DNA of 39,373 bases from a virus. The stretch covers positions 1 through 39,373 of IMG/VR virus record IMGVR_UViG_3300022539_000517; one strand, given 5' to 3'. The translations under genes were made by a program, and so were the position numbers. Below the pieces are notes generated by a model that saw only the letters and a program-made list of their open reading frames with translations, was not told the origin of the DNA and did not search any database. Shown piece by piece: positions 32,201-39,373 of the stretch. Position 1 is the first letter of the stretch. Every line of letters starts with the position of its first letter.

Positions 32201-35200
32201 AGCGATGTTTGATGATTTTATAAAACACATGGAAACATTGGGACTTTCTGCTTATGATGTCGTTAAATCCATGGAGTCTATAAAGTTTGAAAATGTATAT
32301 GATATCTATAGAAGAGTTCTTAAAGGAGAAAAAGGGGGAAGAGAGCCTTTGGCGGCCTTGGCAAAACAGCCTGGTTACGAAAGATTAATAAGAGAATTTG
32401 AACAAGCTGTTGCACAGGTTGAGCAGTTAATGCCTATTATCGAGCCTGGAAAAGTTAGAAGAGGTAAACATCAAGAAGAAGTTACAACAACTTTCTTTCA
32501 AACATCTCCAATTTTCAAGGGAGCAGAGGAAGAACTTGAAATGAATGCGCGCAAGCAAGCCCAGAAGATACAAGATATAAATATGAATTTGAGAGAGATG
32601 TTACAAGAATATGAAGGGCTGACAGCGACTGGAGCGTCCATAACGGTACAGGCATCAAAAAGACTTCAGAGATATGCGGGTCCTGGTGGTATACCAATAG
32701 GAGTTAAAACTATTTCAACATTGGGTCCTCCGGAAGAGCAAGCAGCAAGATATAAAGAATTTAGACCTATCGATCCAAAGGCAAAATTTTTGGCTCCTTT
32801 GGGTGCAACAGCAATTAAACTATATACAGAAAAATTATTAGACCAAGCACCTTTTGGAGAATTCAGTAGACTTGGTAAGCAAATAGGTTATGTTAATAGT
32901 GCTATGTCCACTCTACATAGGGAAGTTGGAAAAGTGCATGGTGTTGTTGGTTTAACTACTGAAGAACCTACATTTAGAACCACAAGAGAACGTGAGCTTA
33001 TCTCTGGTGGAAGGTATGGTACTACAGGATATGGTTTTAATGTTTTAGCTGAACTTCGTCATTCAGCCGATACATTCGAAGACCAAATTGTTGTTTCAGG
33101 AAACTTGGCTAAGGCTCTAACACAAGCAGTAAGTACTTTAGTAAAACCAGGCCCAAAAGGTAGAATAAGTGCTGGTATTGGAGGTCCTCATGTTACTGAA
33201 ATAGAACTAGGCACACTTAGAGATGTTTCTAAAGAGATAGGAACCATATCAAAAAAGTATATGGAAATACTTGGCGTACCTAAAGAGTATAAAAAAGAAG
33301 CAGATAAAGCATTAATAGAGAGTGTACAAAAAGAGCTTGTAGCAATAAGAGGGGAAGAAATAGAAATCCAAAAAGCTAAATTAGCTGAGATTTTTATGAA
33401 TTATTTCGGAAGGAAGTTTACAACTAGGTATGGATCTAAGGGTGTAAGTATAACACCAGTTGGAGAGGAAGGATTGGGAGTTGCAAGAGTTCCTAGAACT
33501 ATGGGTCAATTGGCTGCTGATATTGTAGGACAAATATCAAAACAGGAAAAAGCACCAAAATTCGGAAGACTTAAAAATATTGAAAGATTACAAGAGGATT
33601 TGGTTAAATCTGGGAATAAATTTATGCTTAGCATGTTTAGTGATGCTGCAGATAAGATTGCAAAAGGTCTGGGTGTGCAGGAAGAAGTTGAAAAACAAGC
33701 TCAAATTTTTAAAGATTTTACGACCATCATAAGGCGTGTGTATGGCGAGGAGTTAGTTAAAGATGTTGAAGGGATAATACAACTAAAAACTCTTTATAAA
33801 AGAGAAATTCCTAAAGAGGAAAGAGTTCTTTATGAAGAAAAACCTATTGATATAAGAATAAGTGCTCGTGGAGCTGTCAAACGTGGATTGCAAGCAGAAT
33901 TTATAGAAACTATAATGGGTAATGTGATCGGCGCCGGCGCGGGAGTTACTACTATACAACCGAGACTTGAAAAACCTGTTTACGAAGAATTATTAGGAAC
34001 TACTGGACAAAAAGGTTTGTTAAGTAAGTATAGTAAAGCATTAGGTTTTGAAGCGGCAGGTCCTTCAAAAGAGGAAATTGAAAAAGAACTATTTGAAAAA
34101 TTTGTTGCAGAAGGAAAGGCTCCAGAGGAAGCAAAGATTATGGCTGAAAGGGCGGCAGCTTTTGAAGCTATGGCAAATTATTATGTAAAAGTAAAAAATG
34201 AATATGGAAAGGCGACCAAAAGTGTAGTAGGTCCTAAATTTGTTCAAATAATTGAAGAACCACACGCTACAGAAAAATGGAGTTTGAGAGAAGTAAAAGA
34301 ACTTAAGAAAGGAGCAGCACTTAATTTACCTGCTTATGCTGCGTATGCTTCAGTTTTTGGTGAAAAATCACCATTAATGAAACAAATTAGAGAAAGTACT
34401 TCTTTAGAATTCAAGAAACAGTGGGAATATATAAAAGCATTAGAGGCAATGGCTACTGCGGGTCCTGGTAAGGAAATGGGAGAGGCATTAATGAAGGGCC
34501 TCAAAGAAGTTCCATTAGGGGAATTAAGACCTTTTGAGGCACCCACAGGCACGTTCGGTAAAGAAGACTTAGAACGTAGTTTCAGAGATACTATATTAGA
34601 TTTAGAAAAATATGCTACGGAATTTAAAGTTAAATTACCAGTTGGAAGGGGCAAAAAAGGAGAAGTTTTAAGAGAACCTTTTTATATTCCAGGAGCTTTA
34701 GCAAGGCAAACTTATCCTGAAGAGCTTGTTGCTGGTGAATTTGGGATGGAAGCAATTGCAAGAAGGCTCCAACAAATAATCAATATGGCACTAAGAACTG
34801 AAAAAGCTCTTAAGCCACCAGAGCCTGAAGCTTTTGAAAAAGTGATGAGAGAAAATATTTTAAATCTTGTAAAAGAAGCTCAAAAAGCACCTTTGAAAAG
34901 AAAGCAAGAAATAGCAAAACAACTTTGGTCAGGGTTAGAAGACATAGAAATAGAAGCACCTTTCAGAGCAGAAAAACCAGGATATGAAGCTGGTACAACA
35001 GAAAAGCAATATATTGATAAATTTCTCAAAAGATGGGAAAGTGAGTATTCTAAACGAGCAGGTAAAACTTATGAAGACGCACTTCAACTTACTATAAATA
35101 GAATGTCCGATATATTAGTTGGTGTTGGTCCAAAAGGCCGTCCTGACCTTCAAGCGGCTGTTCCTAAAATAAAAAAAGAAATTATAGCCGGCGGCGGAGA

Positions 35201-38200
35201 GGAATTTGCTAAAAAGATAGGAGTTAGTGTAAGAGACGAAAAAGAGATTGATAGAAGTTTTGCAGCACTGAGGAAAGCAAAAGTTCAGTATCTGTCAGAA
35301 CTTGCACAAGCAGCTTTAGGTAAAGGTGGTGCTTTACAAACAACTTTATTTGAAAGAAAAGCCCCAGCTGTTTTGGGAAAAGCAATAGTAGCTGTCACTA
35401 ATAGAACCGAGGAATTAAAAAGATTTAGTAGCGTGTTAAGAGAACTGACTGCAGATGTTGGATTCAAGGAATATTTCGAACAATTTGAACAAATTGCCAA
35501 TGTTATAGATGAGATAGGTAAAGAACATGCAGATATTATAAGTAAGTATAAAAAATCTGGAAGGCCTATTTTAAAACAACAAGAATTAGGAATACCTCCA
35601 TATCTTGCTAAAAAAATCCCAGTTACTTTTGAAAAGCGTTATGAAATGATAGATAAAAAACCTATTTTATCTATGAAACCATTGAGAGAAACACGTGTAG
35701 AATCTAGTCTTTATAAGATGTTAGAATATAAAGAGGAGCTAGAAAAAGGATTGGGTGAAATAGATATTAAATCTGATGTGGATGCTATTAAGAGATTTAT
35801 AGAAGAAGAATTAGTTCCTCACGTAGAAACATTAAGATATCCATTTACAGGTGTTTCCTCATTACAACCTTATAGAGCTAGAATATTAAAAGAACCAGAA
35901 TTGGCTAAAGGTAAATATACTTATGCAGTACCAGGAGTTCCAGAAATGAGAATGGCTACTGAAGCTGGTAAACCAGGTTTCGTAGAACAAATAAAAAAGG
36001 TAGAAAGCGTAAGAGACGAATTAACAAAAATGAGGGAAGAACTTCATGAAAGAGCCGAAGCGAGAGGTGGAATGGCTCCAGCTGATGAATTAACCAACCT
36101 TACTGAGAACATCAATAAATTAAATCAAGCAATATCTGACGTACTACCTAAATATACTGCTATACAACAGAAGTTAGATTTTGATGGTGATGAAATTGAA
36201 GCACATTCTGGTATTTTAGCTGGTGCTAGACAAGATATAAAGAAACATTTTGATTTTTTAAATAAATCCACAGATACGATTGAAACAGCGTGGAGAGAGG
36301 TTAGAGGTTATGAAGAAGCAAGACCAGGGGCCACAAGTACCAGATTTCCATTTGCAGATTTGTTAACTTATTTTGAACAGAAATGGGAGCCTGAAAAAGG
36401 ATATGAATTTCTTAAGAGACCAGATATTACAGAAAAATTAGAATTTTTAAAACCAGAAGAAAAATTAAGAATTTTAGCAGGCGCAGGCGAAAAACCAGTC
36501 CATCAAGTATTAAAAGAAGTGGTAGAAGAGCAGGTAGTTGAACCACAGATGAAAGAGAAAATTTTTAGGATGATAAATGCTAATATTGAAAAAGGTAATG
36601 ATACTTCAAAAGCTTTATTAGAAGCAATAAAGGCGTTGGGTGATAATTTTTCGAAATTAATAGAAGCAGGAATAAGTGAAAGTTTGTATGAGCAAAAATA
36701 TGCTGATGCAATAATAGGTCAACTGTACAAATTACATACAGGTCCAGAGACAGAGGCTATTTATAGATTACAAAGATTATCAGAAGCTCGTATGGGTTTT
36801 GGTGCAGGTATGATTGAACCACAAGCTGGTGGAGAATTTCGTACTGGCACAGCAGAAACATTTAGAAAAAGATGGCCAACAGGTCTTAAAATACATGGCC
36901 GTATTTCTCCAGAATCCGAACTTCACACATTTATGAATGAGTTAAGCCGTTTTGCTCAGCAAAAAGGTATGGATGTTAAATTGGCCGGAGAGAAACCAGT
37001 AGGTGGTGAAATAACCAGTTTGTTAGCCAAAGGTACTGAGGGCGTAAATGAGTTATTAGAAAAAATAGGATTATTAGGAACTGTTGCGAATAAAGATTAT
37101 GACCAATTAAGAGAGTTTGCTGAGACTAGTGAGAGAGTGATAGAAAGAAGATTAGGTGAACTGCCTACTGAAGTAATTAAAAAAGAAATTGCTGGAGTAC
37201 GTAAGGCAAGAGGTATGCCAGAAGTCTCTATGGTAGGTAGAAAAGCGGCTGTTGAAGAGGCTGTTAAATTAATTGGATTCGAAGGTTTCCTTAAGGAGTT
37301 AGCTAAGCAAATTGAGGAAGATGCTATAGAAGCTATTACAGCCCACATTGAATCATTAGAACCACCACAAAGAATAGAGTTTATGCAGAGAAGGCCTTGG
37401 CAAGCACCAGCTGAGTTTGCTAGAGAAGAAGTAAAATATCAAAAAACACAACCAGAAGGAATAAGTATACCTGCAATTACCAGAAAAAGAATGCCGTTGT
37501 ATGCTTTCAGGGGTTTTGGTGCGACGCAAAGAGGAATAGCAGAGGCTTATAGAGAGACTGCTCCTGAAGTCAAAATTCCAGATGTTTTGAAGGGTACTAA
37601 ATTAGAAACCCAGTATAGGGAAGCTCAAGAAGTAGCATTAAGTATTGCTAGATCTCTTAAAGAAGCTGCACAAATGCAACCTGGCGGAGCTTATAGTGAA
37701 ATGGTACTAACCGCTATGGAAAATGTTTATAAAGAGCAAGAAAAAAGAGAGCAGTATATAACTAAACTTAGAAAAGAAGGCTATCCTGTAGGTGAGAAAC
37801 GTGAACTTAAGGATATAGCAGAAAGAATACTTGAGCCAGGAATGCCTGAAATTCCTAGTACAATGAGACAACTTATAGCTCCTTTGGAAGAAACAGGAGT
37901 TTCTTTGCAAAAATTAAGGGAAGAAGTGGACAAAATTTCTTTATTAGCGGGAATTCCACCTCTTAGTGAAGTAGCCAAAACTGAAATTAAACTTGAAATG
38001 CCAATACTTGGTGCCTATGCCAGAGAAAGATTTGCAGGTGTATCTGACGAAGCAGAACGTAATGAAAGAATAAATGAATTTACAGAATTGCTCATTGAAA
38101 AAGCACAAGCTGTTGCGCAAATGGATAAAGCCATCGCTGCTCTTTTAGCTGCAAAAGGGTTTGAAACTAAATTATTACCGCCACAAGCTGATATAGAAAA

Positions 38201-39373
38201 GATATTGAGGTCAGAAATCAAATCTACTATTACCCCACCTAAAGGTAGACCAACTATTTCAAAGATAGAAACAGAAAAAATTGCCTCAAAAGCAGCAACA
38301 GATGCTGCAAAGGATATGTTTTTTAGAAAAGAAGTTGTTAGACCGCCAGCTATACCATCTGGAATGGGTCCTGGAGTTCCAGGGCCATTGACAGGACGTC
38401 CAAGTGGTGAGATTATATCTGTTCATATACATAGTGTGGCAGAGGGTATTGGTCTCACTTTTACACCGACTGCTGCAGTTAGGGGTGTGGTAGAAGCAGC
38501 ACAAGCTGGTGTTACTAAAAAGTATGATGTTGAAGAGTTAGAGAGATTAAGTGCGAAAGCTTCTGGTGTAGTTGAAACAATGAAAGCAACTTATGAAACT
38601 ATGTATAGAGCCAGTGCTCTACCCGGCGGTGGTAGATTCGGATATAAAGGGACTATGGAGGGACCGAGATTCCAAGAAGAACAAATCAGATCTGTTGAAG
38701 AGATTATGTCTGACAAAGAAAAATTACCAGAAAAAGCTACTGCAGCGGGCTTTTTAGGCACGGTATTACATAGAAAAATTCAGATTGGAGCTAAGGAAGA
38801 GCTAGAGGCAGCAACCGGTAAAAAAGTTACATATGATATTGAAAGGTTAGTAGATTATGTTGACAACACAGTAGGTATGATTACTGGGCATGTAGACATG
38901 ATCCAACAAAGGCTTGATGAGGAAACTAAAAAATACATTGATGAAAAAATTATAGATATCAAAACTGTAGATAAAAATATGGTGAAGAGATTTAGAGAAT
39001 TAGGTATTAAAAAGTTTGCGGATATTGACATTCTTAAAAAGAAAGAAATTCTTAAACCATATGATATAAAGAAACTGGAAGATGTGGCTTCTCAAATAAA
39101 CTTATATATAGCTGCTGTAGCACAGGCAAATGATGTTGCTGCACAAAGTTTGAAGGGCGAGGCGTGGTTTTATGATAGAGAAGATATAAAAAACATGGTC
39201 AAGATGGAGTTTAAATTTGATCCGTCAAGACTAGAAAGGGACGTAACCGCAATTTCAGAAGCAAGAAGAAGAGTATTATCTGAATTTGGAGTAGAGGGTT
39301 TTGTTAAAACTGCTCATCTTATAGATTTGCAACGTGCTGAACAGGAACGCAAAGCTGGTAAACAGACATTAAG
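29298..39373 (+). CDS. Giant tape-measure-position protein with two-barrel RNA polymerase and PD-(D/E)XK nuclease motifs (3' partial)
   Basis: At least 3,358 codons open with no stop, running off the window. Start is TTG 29298 with GGAGGT 7 bases upstream; the ATG at 29277 stops after nine codons. The first ~700 residues are Lys/Glu/Ala-rich helices typical of tape measures. RNA-polymerase motifs then occur in beta-to-beta' order: FEDQIVVS (1260-1267, like bacterial NFEDSI-VS), K1373-FTT-R-Y-G-S-K1381-G-V (matching KxxxRxGxKG), RYP (2180-2182) and the catalytic DFDGD (2294-2298, then EIEAH). A RecB/Cas4-like nuclease follows: GTVLH3158, GHVD3200, ID3220-I-K3222-T, Q3266xxxY3270. It probably travels in the virion and is ejected with the DNA. 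Exact domain borders are not visible. Confidence 0.9.
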   Translation, partial: MAEDYNFNFFQGTKRTGGVGTGGRKPAGDVDYQRLLKSLEKILKGSSKTTSDKLSKSFEEILTKFIKARIQPKGTAASGGITKAELVAISKEVALLAGTQQINRLVKAFQSKTATAPSTDKNLKSVEKSIDRQGKTIVAAINSLLSRKGIQLEDTKGLEQAITGAMRRAIPKETGAGIREIGKFAVALKSGINKIDKLATAIAAMRKSDGGIDVGEIRRVMQAIGQIIQEAKRVKESTVGAAKAIESVTNEVKGVKNSLKGITTALTRKVAGIKERAKEDPQKFAKITAVAVAQALEKALRKSPTFKGSELERSVKRLDDNVKSIGDVFSKFKTLQKEIKTAIQTGKISIDPKSIADLNQSLGKLPEKIGVDINTKGWRELVSKLEGFSKIVNEITGSLKKLKVDFDVDTKSVEEKVKQAVKKGFEKGFSTAKIPDIAVNVKDAMKEVDASFNKTLNEMRKLWKEAPAGFKREKLQTAAEEMKSAYKRGDYPLLGKRAGGLQGAIDAPSLKIPINNLKEAIIEIVVELEGLGFKDFNTVIKSMKRELETVKVKDKFDKTGEAVDKLTNAIESKTKEIKQIPLFPREKKVLPAAMDKIKFLQEAHKKFPAEVIKPGVGYELKGTEIGYGADVRKAVKEKADALSLSLAKLEKDLIQGLEAGTAFKQYGWKVLDKKLKHVGQQWVIQIANVFGKKGLQKELQDLGKAVPGITDPSTILKTYKEEQKKRIAGIHRQSAVQADRIGKWLKKASVEDIEALKINDVISEVNADILKEIKAKPKYKAPEVSEEMRQEIEKRLSASLEGVFKETFAAEEVERAISKKELVRRIAIPAAQVSKTGTAIFKTRYGTERALPRFATYETGFEKLYGEMLEKGAMPGEEKHLFAKKIIDVGMKPKGEQLREARKLSKTMLTRMVRTGPEQFEFVMEQYKEAATMVGAKRKRVGVGTIAGYEKKIEDGINTFRKSSVNLPAMFDDFIKHMETLGLSAYDVVKSMESIKFENVYDIYRRVLKGEKGGREPLAALAKQPGYERLIREFEQAVAQVEQLMPIIEPGKVRRGKHQEEVTTTFFQTSPIFKGAEEELEMNARKQAQKIQDINMNLREMLQEYEGLTATGASITVQASKRLQRYAGPGGIPIGVKTISTLGPPEEQAARYKEFRPIDPKAKFLAPLGATAIKLYTEKLLDQAPFGEFSRLGKQIGYVNSAMSTLHREVGKVHGVVGLTTEEPTFRTTRERELISGGRYGTTGYGFNVLAELRHSADTFEDQIVVSGNLAKALTQAVSTLVKPGPKGRISAGIGGPHVTEIELGTLRDVSKEIGTISKKYMEILGVPKEYKKEADKALIESVQKELVAIRGEEIEIQKAKLAEIFMNYFGRKFTTRYGSKGVSITPVGEEGLGVARVPRTMGQLAADIVGQISKQEKAPKFGRLKNIERLQEDLVKSGNKFMLSMFSDAADKIAKGLGVQEEVEKQAQIFKDFTTIIRRVYGEELVKDVEGIIQLKTLYKREIPKEERVLYEEKPIDIRISARGAVKRGLQAEFIETIMGNVIGAGAGVTTIQPRLEKPVYEELLGTTGQKGLLSKYSKALGFEAAGPSKEEIEKELFEKFVAEGKAPEEAKIMAERAAAFEAMANYYVKVKNEYGKATKSVVGPKFVQIIEEPHATEKWSLREVKELKKGAALNLPAYAAYASVFGEKSPLMKQIRESTSLEFKKQWEYIKALEAMATAGPGKEMGEALMKGLKEVPLGELRPFEAPTGTFGKEDLERSFRDTILDLEKYATEFKVKLPVGRGKKGEVLREPFYIPGALARQTYPEELVAGEFGMEAIARRLQQIINMALRTEKALKPPEPEAFEKVMRENILNLVKEAQKAPLKRKQEIAKQLWSGLEDIEIEAPFRAEKPGYEAGTTEKQYIDKFLKRWESEYSKRAGKTYEDALQLTINRMSDILVGVGPKGRPDLQAAVPKIKKEIIAGGGEEFAKKIGVSVRDEKEIDRSFAALRKAKVQYLSELAQAALGKGGALQTTLFERKAPAVLGKAIVAVTNRTEELKRFSSVLRELTADVGFKEYFEQFEQIANVIDEIGKEHADIISKYKKSGRPILKQQELGIPPYLAKKIPVTFEKRYEMIDKKPILSMKPLRETRVESSLYKMLEYKEELEKGLGEIDIKSDVDAIKRFIEEELVPHVETLRYPFTGVSSLQPYRARILKEPELAKGKYTYAVPGVPEMRMATEAGKPGFVEQIKKVESVRDELTKMREELHERAEARGGMAPADELTNLTENINKLNQAISDVLPKYTAIQQKLDFDGDEIEAHSGILAGARQDIKKHFDFLNKSTDTIETAWREVRGYEEARPGATSTRFPFADLLTYFEQKWEPEKGYEFLKRPDITEKLEFLKPEEKLRILAGAGEKPVHQVLKEVVEEQVVEPQMKEKIFRMINANIEKGNDTSKALLEAIKALGDNFSKLIEAGISESLYEQKYADAIIGQLYKLHTGPETEAIYRLQRLSEARMGFGAGMIEPQAGGEFRTGTAETFRKRWPTGLKIHGRISPESELHTFMNELSRFAQQKGMDVKLAGEKPVGGEITSLLAKGTEGVNELLEKIGLLGTVANKDYDQLREFAETSERVIERRLGELPTEVIKKEIAGVRKARGMPEVSMVGRKAAVEEAVKLIGFEGFLKELAKQIEEDAIEAITAHIESLEPPQRIEFMQRRPWQAPAEFAREEVKYQKTQPEGISIPAITRKRMPLYAFRGFGATQRGIAEAYRETAPEVKIPDVLKGTKLETQYREAQEVALSIARSLKEAAQMQPGGAYSEMVLTAMENVYKEQEKREQYITKLRKEGYPVGEKRELKDIAERILEPGMPEIPSTMRQLIAPLEETGVSLQKLREEVDKISLLAGIPPLSEVAKTEIKLEMPILGAYARERFAGVSDEAERNERINEFTELLIEKAQAVAQMDKAIAALLAAKGFETKLLPPQADIEKILRSEIKSTITPPKGRPTISKIETEKIASKAATDAAKDMFFRKEVVRPPAIPSGMGPGVPGPLTGRPSGEIISVHIHSVAEGIGLTFTPTAAVRGVVEAAQAGVTKKYDVEELERLSAKASGVVETMKATYETMYRASALPGGGRFGYKGTMEGPRFQEEQIRSVEEIMSDKEKLPEKATAAGFLGTVLHRKIQIGAKEELEAATGKKVTYDIERLVDYVDNTVGMITGHVDMIQQRLDEETKKYIDEKIIDIKTVDKNMVKRFRELGIKKFADIDILKKKEILKPYDIKKLEDVASQINLYIAAVAQANDVAAQSLKGEAWFYDREDIKNMVKMEFKFDPSRLERDVTAISEARRRVLSEFGVEGFVKTAHLIDLQRAEQERKAGKQTL

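Noticed and set aside
29624-38504. Many minus-strand open frames of 60-245 codons
   Set aside because: All lie opposite the giant + strand gene, whose codon structure, ribosome site and conserved motifs explain the region. The minus frames are low-complexity reverse translations of Lys/Glu-rich codons (Ser/Phe/Leu-rich) with no ribosome sites.
1-39373. CRISPR arrays, insertion sequences, attachment sites
   Set aside because: No regularly spaced repeats, transposase genes with terminal inverted repeats, or integrase with a core repeat were seen. The repeats present are gene-fragment duplications and short tandem repeats.

Overview
This window is part of the late (structural) region of a tailed double-stranded DNA phage or prophage, on AT-rich DNA. 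All genes read on the + strand. Most have strong AGGAGG-type ribosome sites, and several start with GTG or TTG. No integrase, repressor, tRNA, CRISPR array or host chromosomal gene is visible. The host cannot be named from the sequence. The tail looks non-contractile (siphovirus-like): there is a large tube-type protein and no recognisable sheath.

Layout. Positions 2-3293 hold small accessory genes: the 3' part of a dNMP kinase, a P-loop nucleotide kinase-like ATPase, an HD phosphohydrolase, a zinc-ribbon protein and an AT-hook/NUMOD3-like protein. Positions 3310-10590 hold the packaging and head-start genes: probable small terminase, large terminase, two membrane proteins inserted before the portal, portal, prohead protease and a small structural protein. 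Positions 10621-14176 hold a promoter and leader, scaffold, two paralogous decoration-like proteins separated by a decayed piece of the scaffold gene, and the HK97-type major capsid protein. Positions 14193-22139 hold accessory, fibre and receptor-binding genes, including a C-type-lectin-like protein and a 495-residue fibre. Positions 21350-25254 hold neck/connector genes, two of them interrupted by stop codons. Positions 25434-29220 hold the major tail protein and tail-assembly proteins.

The main discovery is at 29298-39373. A single uninterrupted frame of at least 3,358 codons starts at a TTG with a good ribosome site and runs off the window. It sits exactly where a tape-measure gene is expected, and its first part is coiled-coil-rich like a tape measure. 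It also carries, in the right order, the signature motifs of a multisubunit-type (two-barrel) RNA polymerase: a beta-like FEDxIVVS, a beta-like KxxxRxGxKG, a beta'-like RYP and the catalytic DFDGD. Near the end of the visible part is a complete RecB/Cas4-style PD-(D/E)XK nuclease signature (H, GHVD, DIK, QxxxY). The simplest reading is a virion protein that measures the tail and is then ejected to bring a phage RNA polymerase, and perhaps a nuclease, into the cell. That resembles the virion polymerase of crAss-like phages but lies in a long-tail module.

Two duplication scars show how the structural region has been rearranged. The decoration gene was duplicated together with the end of the scaffold gene. 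Separately, an 81-bp direct repeat of the end of the 14564 gene brackets the receptor-binding cassette. Strong stem-loops follow the capsid, fibre and major tail protein genes. An unusual branched, terminator-like RNA element lies at 19895-19981.
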